NCBI GenBank assembly: GCA_016763955.1
Contig: JAESSU010000081.1
Coordinates: 1 to 9,423 of the forward strand
DNA from: Phycisphaeraceae bacterium
GTDB lineage: Bacteria > Planctomycetota > Phycisphaerae > Phycisphaerales > Phycisphaeraceae
DNA length: 9,423 bases
Direction of reading: 5' to 3'
Shown: piece by piece, positions 5,318 through 9,423 of the stretch
How positions within the stretch are numbered: position 1 is the stretch's first letter
Layout: each line of letters starts with the position of its first letter
Position numbers and translations under genes: made by a program
The notes under the pieces: generated by a model
Databases searched by the model: none
The model's input: the letters and a program-made list of their open reading frames with translations, nothing else
Told to the model about the DNA's origin: nothing

Positions 5318-7099
5318 ATGATGCCATCGCATCGTGTTGAATTTGCGCGTATGCTGTTGACTATGTCAGCTGCATCAAATAGTTACAAGACACGACGTGG
5401 ACTTGGTGTCCGCTCGGTCTGGGCGCATGGCGTTTTGGTCTTAGGCACCTTTTTGCTGCTGGCAATGTCATTCCCAAATCCAGGCTGGTCTATTTTGGCT
5501 CACGGGGCATTGGTGCCTTTGACGCTGCTTGCTATTCGATCCACCCGCAAACGCACATTACTTTGGACAACGTACCTCGGGGGCATCCTCTGGTGGCTGC
5601 TAATGATCCATTGGCTTAGTCGTGTGACCTTTGGCGGGTACGTGACACTCTGTTTTTACCTTGGACTTTATTGGCCGATGTATGTGATCTTGTTGCGGAT
5701 CATGGATCAGCGAACCCGCTGGCCGAAGGTGATTGCTGTCCCCGCCGTTTGGCTGAGTCTGGAATTTATTCGTGCTCACGTCTTTGCAGGTGGGTTTGGC
5801 TGGTTTGCAATCGGTCATACCCAAGCACCTTTCCATCCATCGCAGGGGCCAGGGCAATTGGTTCAAATTGCAGATTTATTGGGTCACTGGGGCGTGAGCT
5901 TTTTAGTGGCGATGGGCAGCGGCATGATTGTGGATATGCTTCTACGGCCTTGGAACAAATCTTCACGTAAGTGGTATCGTTTGAGTCCTGCGATGCGTAG
6001 TGTTGCGTTGTGGATGCTGGCGATTATTAGTTCGCTGTTTTATGGTGCTTGGCGTATTCGGACAACGCCGGTAGATGGGCCATCGGTGAAAGTTGCAGTG
6101 GTGCAGACGAATGTGCCTCAAAGCAATAAACAAGCTCCTACGCCTGGGACAATGCTTGCAGATTGGACTCGTGCAATTGAGTTAACCACCGAGGCAGCCA
6201 AAGCGTCCAAGCCGGATGTGGTGATCTGGCCGGAGACGATGTCTCCATCTGCGTTTAATGCTCAGGCACTTGAATACTATCTAAACGCCCCGACGGCTGA
6301 AAAGGGATACGAAGTTTTTTACCATCAAACCCAAGCACTTGCCACGGAGCTTAATGCGCATCTGTTTATAGGAGCGCATGCGAAGTTTGATTGGGAAATT
6401 ATCTCTGGGGACGATGATAGGCAGTTTGTGATCTCCACGCGTCGGTACAACTCGGTGTATCACTTTTTGCCCCAAGTCGGGCAGTCGGTGGTTCGGTATG
6501 ACAAGATTCACCTGGTGCCCTTTGGTGAGTATATCCCGTGGGTCTCTAGTGTTCCTTGGCTTAAGAATCAGTTTATGCAACATTTTAGTCCATACAAAAT
6601 TGATTATTCGCTTTCGCGGGGGACACAGATGACGGTGTTTAATGTGCCGGTCAATGGGCAGCAAATTCGTATTGCTTCGCCCATTTGTTTTGAAGACACC
6701 ATTAGCCGGCTAGTGGGGCCTATGGTTTATGATGGCACAGGTCATAAACGGGTGGATGTCCTGATTAATCTGACGAATGATGGCTGGTATGCGGGCTCCG
6801 TTGAGGCTTACCAGCATGTACAAAATGCGGTACTGCGTTGCATCGAAAATCGGGTCCCCATGGCACGGAGTGTGAACACAGGGATCAGCGGTTTTATAGA
6901 TTCAGCAGGTGCATTGACTCATTGGGTTGAGCGAGACGGTGCGTTTCAAAATGTCGATGGCTGGTCAACCAAAGAGATGATTCTTGATGATCGCCAAACG
7001 GTGTTTGGTAAGTGGGGACGCTGGCCGGTGGTGGTTTTAATGATATTGACCGGTTTGCGGATTGTCTTTTCACTCCTTGTGCCTCGAAAAGTGTTATAA
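5318..7099 (+). CDS. lnt: Apolipoprotein N-acyltransferase
   Basis: Lnt transfers an acyl chain from phospholipid to the free amino group of the N-terminal cysteine of lipoproteins, the last step of lipoprotein maturation in the inner membrane. Hydrophobic helices lie at about 36-51, 58-73, 83-100, 105-127, 138-152, 181-208 and 228-243, with another at 567-588 closing the protein. Between them is a nitrilase-like periplasmic domain starting 'VKVAVVQTNVPQ' (257-268). The catalytic triad is visible: Glu306 in 'WPET', Lys396 in 'YDKIHLVPFGEY', and Cys457 in 'PICFED'. Glu404 and Glu459 match the further essential Glu residues of E. coli Lnt. 'NLTNDGWY' (484-491) and the 'RCIENRVPMARSVNTG' region (507-522) are also typical. 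At 593 residues it is longer than the E. coli protein, mainly through a longer N-terminus and about 20 extra residues between Glu306 and Lys396. The start is uncertain: ATG at 5318, 5321, 5351 and 5363 are all possible and none has a clear ribosome site. Confidence 0.96.
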   Translation: MMPSHRVEFARMLLTMSAASNSYKTRRGLGVRSVWAHGVLVLGTFLLLAMSFPNPGWSILAHGALVPLTLLAIRSTRKRTLLWTTYLGGILWWLLMIHWLSRVTFGGYVTLCFYLGLYWPMYVILLRIMDQRTRWPKVIAVPAVWLSLEFIRAHVFAGGFGWFAIGHTQAPFHPSQGPGQLVQIADLLGHWGVSFLVAMGSGMIVDMLLRPWNKSSRKWYRLSPAMRSVALWMLAIISSLFYGAWRIRTTPVDGPSVKVAVVQTNVPQSNKQAPTPGTMLADWTRAIELTTEAAKASKPDVVIWPETMSPSAFNAQALEYYLNAPTAEKGYEVFYHQTQALATELNAHLFIGAHAKFDWEIISGDDDRQFVISTRRYNSVYHFLPQVGQSVVRYDKIHLVPFGEYIPWVSSVPWLKNQFMQHFSPYKIDYSLSRGTQMTVFNVPVNGQQIRIASPICFEDTISRLVGPMVYDGTGHKRVDVLINLTNDGWYAGSVEAYQHVQNAVLRCIENRVPMARSVNTGISGFIDSAGALTHWVERDGAFQNVDGWSTKEMILDDRQTVFGKWGRWPVVVLMILTGLRIVFSLLVPRKVL

Positions 7100-7100
7100 T
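7095..7100 (+). promoter_or_regulatory. Consensus -10 box overlapping the lnt stop codon
   Basis: TATAAT at 7095-7100 contains the lnt TAA (7097-7099). No good -35 box lies at the usual distance (ACTCCT at 17 bases). If active, it would start transcription near 7107 and give the HEAT-repeat gene a leader of roughly 145 bases. Confidence 0.35.
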
Positions 7101-7111
7101 TATTGGAACTT

Positions 7112-7218
7112 GTACCAAGCGGTCGATAAACTGGAATAACCGGTTTAGAACCGGGGGCAGGCACTCATTCCCCATGGGTGAAACAAGGCAATTAATGAAC
7201 TATAACAACACTTGGTAC
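7112..7218 (+). other. Possible structured leader of the HEAT-repeat gene
   Basis: GTACCAAG (7112-7119) is the exact reverse complement of CTTGGTAC (7211-7218), which could close a domain of about 107 bases. Inside it are a perfect six-base hairpin CCGGTT-TAG-AACCGG (7140-7154), a competing GGGG/CCCC pairing (7154-7157 with 7170-7173) and the palindrome CCCATGGG (7171-7178). A 17-codon ORF from 7174 ends in TAATG (7225-7229), overlapping an ATG in the HEAT frame. No known riboswitch core was recognised, and the whole could be chance pairing. Confidence 0.3.
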
Positions 7219-7250
7219 CTGATCTAATGCAACTACAGATGGATGTAAGA

Positions 7251-8264
7251 ATGATACGTACTCGCTGCATGACATGGATGTTGTTGATAATTTTTACGTT
7301 GTTGCCCGCTTCCTCTGCATGGTCTCAGGTGTTAACTGCTGACATTTATCAGGCTGCACAGAATCGAGCCGTTCAGCAAATTCTGGTTTCTGCCCGCAGT
7401 GAGGACCGTATCTTGCGTGCAAATGCGTTGGAGGCCGCTGAAGCGTTGCCCAACCGTATTGGGCCGTTGGTTCAGCAGGCATTGATGGATCCGCAAGAAG
7501 TGGTTCGCTACGCCGCTTTGGTGACCATTGGCAAACTCAAAATTAGCGGCGTTGCGACCAATGCCCGTCAATATTTAAATGATCCAAGTATGTCCGTGCG
7601 TGCCGCTGCCATTTTTGCCCTTGCGCGTAATTTTGGCACAGCTTCAAGTCATAATAACAGTGGCTGGGCGGTGGATATTTCTCCATTGGCCGACATGTTG
7701 ATGAGTCAGAATCCGACCACACGGGGCAATGTCGTTTATCTCATGGGGCTCATGGGGGATGCCAGTGCGATTCCGTTACTTAAAATGGCCGCTCACGACC
7801 GGATGCCCAGTGTTCCTCATTCACGCGAAGTGATCATTCGGATTCAGATTGCGGAAGCCATTTACCGGTTAGGTGATGTGGAAGTTCTCGACTCGATTCG
7901 TGCGGGAATGTTTAGCCAGTTTGATGAAGTTCGCATTTTGTCTGCACAGATGACAGGGCGGTTATATGACCGCCAGTGGGAACCTGCTATTGAGATTGCA
8001 CTTAAAAAAGATCCCATTGAATTAAAATTAGCTGCCGCCGGGACGTTAGGTCGTTTTGGAAATCGCCACGGCTTGGATATCATATTAGATGCTGCCCAGA
8101 GTCGAAGCGCGATGTTGCGTTCTCAGGCCGCGATTTGCTTGGGAATGTTCCGAAATGTCCCCCCAGCAACCCAGATGTTAATTGGATTATTAACTGATCA
8201 AGTTGAATCTGTCCGTCTTGCCGCTGCCGCTGGATTGCTCGGTGGTGGTCGTGATGGGCTGTGA
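7251..8264 (+). CDS. Secreted HEAT-repeat protein
   Basis: Starting at ATG 7251, the first 20 or so residues form a signal peptide: Arg-containing n-region 'MIRTRC', hydrophobic core 'MTWMLLIIFTLLPA', then 'SSAWSQ' as a likely cleavage zone. The mature part is almost entirely alpha-helical HEAT/PBS-lyase-type repeats. Clear copies of the helix-B pattern 'D...VR.AA...LG' lie at about 80-96 (DPQEVVRYAALVTIGKL), 111-124, 225-238, 254-270, 286-300 and 316-331. Such repeats make curved protein-binding scaffolds; here the location would be the periplasm or cell surface. No enzymatic motif is seen, and the partner and function are unknown. The frame is open back to a TTG at 7212, and ATGs at 7227 and 7239 are also possible. 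7251 gives the cleanest signal peptide, while 7227 would be coupled to the mini-ORF stop. Confidence 0.82.
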   Translation: MIRTRCMTWMLLIIFTLLPASSAWSQVLTADIYQAAQNRAVQQILVSARSEDRILRANALEAAEALPNRIGPLVQQALMDPQEVVRYAALVTIGKLKISGVATNARQYLNDPSMSVRAAAIFALARNFGTASSHNNSGWAVDISPLADMLMSQNPTTRGNVVYLMGLMGDASAIPLLKMAAHDRMPSVPHSREVIIRIQIAEAIYRLGDVEVLDSIRAGMFSQFDEVRILSAQMTGRLYDRQWEPAIEIALKKDPIELKLAAAGTLGRFGNRHGLDIILDAAQSRSAMLRSQAAICLGMFRNVPPATQMLIGLLTDQVESVRLAAAAGLLGGGRDGL

Positions 8265-8323
8265 GGAATGATTGGTTTGGTAGATGAATAAGTAGAAAAA
8301 TCTTGTTCGCCATGCCGGTAGTG

Positions 8324-8352
8324 TTGACAAACCGTTGTATAAAAGATAGATA
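8324..8352 (+). promoter_or_regulatory. Promoter candidate for the coiled-coil gene
   Basis: A perfect -35 TTGACA (8324-8329) is followed after 17 bases by TAGATA (8347-8352), a moderate -10. Transcription would start near 8360, giving a leader of about 90 bases. A second exact TTGACA occurs at 8374-8379 and a perfect palindrome TACATATGTA at 8383-8392, within that leader, but neither has a matching -10 at normal spacing. Confidence 0.5.
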
Positions 8353-8439
8353 TTGATCCTAAATACCCCCCGTTTGACATCATACATATGTAATGGCTTC
8401 CAAATAAGTTTGGATCGTATGTAGAGTAAACGGATGGCC

Positions 8440-8446
8440 AGGAGGT
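8440..8446 (+). promoter_or_regulatory. Ribosome binding site fixing a TTG start
   Basis: AGGAGGT is a perfect anti-16S match, with its GGAGG core ending five bases before the TTG at 8451. The first ATG in the frame is far downstream within the coiled coil, so the TTG start is well supported. Confidence 0.85.
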
Positions 8447-8450
8447 CGCT

Positions 8451-9344
8451 TTGAGCGTATTGACCAGATTATTTGTAATAGCTGTGACTGTTTTATCAGT
8501 TGCACTTGTCGCGGTTGTTGTACCTTTCGTCGCTAAGACGCAAGACTACCGATCGCAGGTTCAGGCAGCCCAAAACGATCGCGTGACAGCCGAGGTCACT
8601 GCGCAATTGCGAGATGCTGAACTCACTCGTCTGCAAGATCGGGAGAGTTCACGAAATGTGAAGCTCAATAGTGAGATTCAAGGTTTGTCTACGGAAGTAG
8701 CCAGACTCTCTGAAGAGCTCAACACATCCCGTGCATTGTTAGCCTCTGCGAAAGCGGAGAACGCCAATAATGGTGCAAACCTCGCACACCTTTCTGCATC
8801 ACATGAACAGTTTGCTCTGATCGTTGAGTCGATGCGTAAGGAACTAAACCAACGCCGCGGTCAAGCATTGAATCAGCAGAAAAAGATTATTGAATTAGCT
8901 GATGAGTCTGATCGGCTCAAGGCTGAGTTGGATTCACTGACACGTCAGGTTCGTCAGTATCAGGAAACCACCGTTGCTTTGGAAGACCGCAATGCGGATA
9001 TGGAAAAAATGCTCGGTCGTCTTGATCCTGCCATTCGCCAACAAGTCCAAGGCAATGACTCAAACGGTTCGATGGCTTCACGTCCCTTCATGCCCGATTA
9101 CCTAATCGATGGCAAAGTGACCAACATTGCCCGTCTGGATGACGAAACATTCGTCGAATTGAATGTGGGTTCCAACGATGGTGTCGAAAAGAACATGAAA
9201 TTCCGCATCCATCGTGATGGAGACTTTATCGCCAATCTGGTGGTGACTGTTGTGGATATCGATGCTTGCTCAGGTCGTGTGACTTTAGTCGATGACGGCC
9301 AGCAAGTGGGCATTGGTGACTCGGTTCAAACCGGTGGCCTTTAA
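8451..9344 (+). CDS. Membrane-anchored coiled-coil protein with C-terminal beta domain
   Basis: It has 297 residues from a TTG start. Residues 6-28 are one hydrophobic helix after a short 'MSVLTR' n-region, without a clear cleavage motif, so a signal anchor with the rest outside the cytoplasm is likely. Residues about 33-190 are Glu/Gln/Arg/Leu-rich with heptad-like spacing ('LNSEIQGLSTEVARLSEEL'), a long coiled coil. After a Gly/Ser/Asn linker (200-212), residues 217-297 form a compact beta-rich domain: 'DGKVTNIARLDDETFVELNVG', 'SNDGVEKNMKFRIHRDGDFI', a Val-rich strand, 'SGRVTL' and 'QQVGIGDSVQT'. The overall plan (anchor, coiled coil, small beta domain with 'GS.DGV..G..F.I') recalls MreC and membrane-fusion-type proteins, but length and motifs do not identify either. 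Function is unknown. The next gene begins 44 bases downstream with its own strong ribosome site, so the two probably form an operon. Confidence 0.8.
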   Translation: MSVLTRLFVIAVTVLSVALVAVVVPFVAKTQDYRSQVQAAQNDRVTAEVTAQLRDAELTRLQDRESSRNVKLNSEIQGLSTEVARLSEELNTSRALLASAKAENANNGANLAHLSASHEQFALIVESMRKELNQRRGQALNQQKKIIELADESDRLKAELDSLTRQVRQYQETTVALEDRNADMEKMLGRLDPAIRQQVQGNDSNGSMASRPFMPDYLIDGKVTNIARLDDETFVELNVGSNDGVEKNMKFRIHRDGDFIANLVVTVVDIDACSGRVTLVDDGQQVGIGDSVQTGGL

Positions 9345-9374
9345 ATTAAGCAAGCTTTTGTAATCAACTTTTGT

Positions 9375-9381
9375 TAAGGAG
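9375..9381 (+). promoter_or_regulatory. Ribosome binding site of the edge gene
   Basis: TAAGGAG, seven bases before a TTG at 9389. It is strong enough to identify a gene of which only the first codons lie in the window. Confidence 0.7.
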
Positions 9382-9388
9382 ATCGGGC

Positions 9389-9423
9389 TTGGCTAAGAAA
9401 AAAAAATCTAAAACTAAAGCAGC
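9389..9423 (+). CDS. Start of a Lys-rich protein (truncated by the window edge)
   Basis: Eleven complete codons from a TTG start read 'MAKKKKSKTKA'. The basic N-terminus is seen in many planctomycete proteins that continue into a membrane helix, but nothing further can be said from this fragment. Codons 4-6 form a run of nine A (9398-9406), a possible slippage site. It follows the coiled-coil gene closely, on the same strand. Confidence 0.6.
   Translation, partial: MAKKKKSKTKA

Noticed and set aside
6281..6664. 127-codon minus-strand frame inside lnt
   Set aside because: It overlaps the conserved catalytic domain of Lnt, and its translation (His/Arg/Pro-rich) shows no recognisable domain.
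7140..7154. Hairpin CCGGTT-TAG-AACCGG as a terminator for lnt
   Set aside because: It is followed by GGGGGCAGG rather than a T run, so it is not an intrinsic terminator.
7012..7227. 71-codon plus-strand frame spanning the end of lnt and the leader
   Set aside because: Its first half is out of frame within lnt and it lacks a ribosome site. Only the last 17 codons (from 7174) merit mention as a possible leader ORF.
8080..8387. Minus-strand frames across the end of the HEAT gene and the following gap
   Set aside because: Low-complexity His/Ser/Arg translations with no motif or ribosome site; the gap is better explained as a rightward promoter region.
1..9423. CRISPR array, transposase, integrase, phage genes or a defence island
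   Set aside because: No spaced repeats, terminal inverted repeats, or mobile-element or nuclease domains were seen; the genes are housekeeping or envelope-type.

Overview
The window looks like a chromosomal stretch from a Gram-negative-type bacterium of the Planctomycetota, probably Phycisphaerae. This is inferred from the combination of an AsmA-like envelope protein, the MEP-pathway enzyme IspD, apolipoprotein N-acyltransferase (Lnt), a very small 'CPNxxC...VRCxxCG' zinc ribbon of a kind common in planctomycetes, a secreted HEAT-repeat protein, and a membrane-anchored coiled-coil protein. There are two TTG starts with excellent Shine-Dalgarno (SD) sequences. No protein was searched against a database, so the lineage is a judgement from style.

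Layout. Positions 2-3714 (+) hold one very large AsmA-like protein, open at the left edge and split by a one-base frameshift near 1515. It is built from about five tandem modules of roughly 213 residues and ends in a Pro-Gln linker, a Lys-rich stretch and a short helix. Positions 3715-3892 form a convergent intergenic region with two overlapping hairpins, one of them a textbook intrinsic terminator for the minus strand. Positions 3893-4737 (-) are ispD, again split by a one-base frameshift (near 4534). Positions 4738-5080 are a divergent regulatory region with an inverted repeat and two coupled mini-ORFs. A 54-residue zinc-ribbon protein follows (5081-5245), then lnt (5318-7099), a structured-looking leader, a secreted HEAT-repeat protein (about 7251-8264), a promoter region, a signal-anchored coiled-coil protein with a small C-terminal beta domain (8451-9344), and the first codons of a Lys-rich protein (9389 to the edge).

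How they fit together. The window is mostly about the cell envelope. Lnt finishes lipoproteins in the inner membrane. The AsmA-like protein belongs to a superfamily whose members form long hydrophobic beta grooves thought to carry lipid between membranes. IspD feeds isoprenoid and undecaprenyl-carrier synthesis. The HEAT and coiled-coil proteins are predicted to be exported or anchored, with unknown function. The genes do not form one operon: there is a convergent pair, then a divergent pair, then several rightward units.

The main things to check are the two frameshifts, which share the same signature (one T too few in a short T run on the plus strand), the modular architecture of the AsmA-like protein, and the leader of the zinc-ribbon gene. 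I found no clear previously undescribed defence, mobile or CRISPR system.
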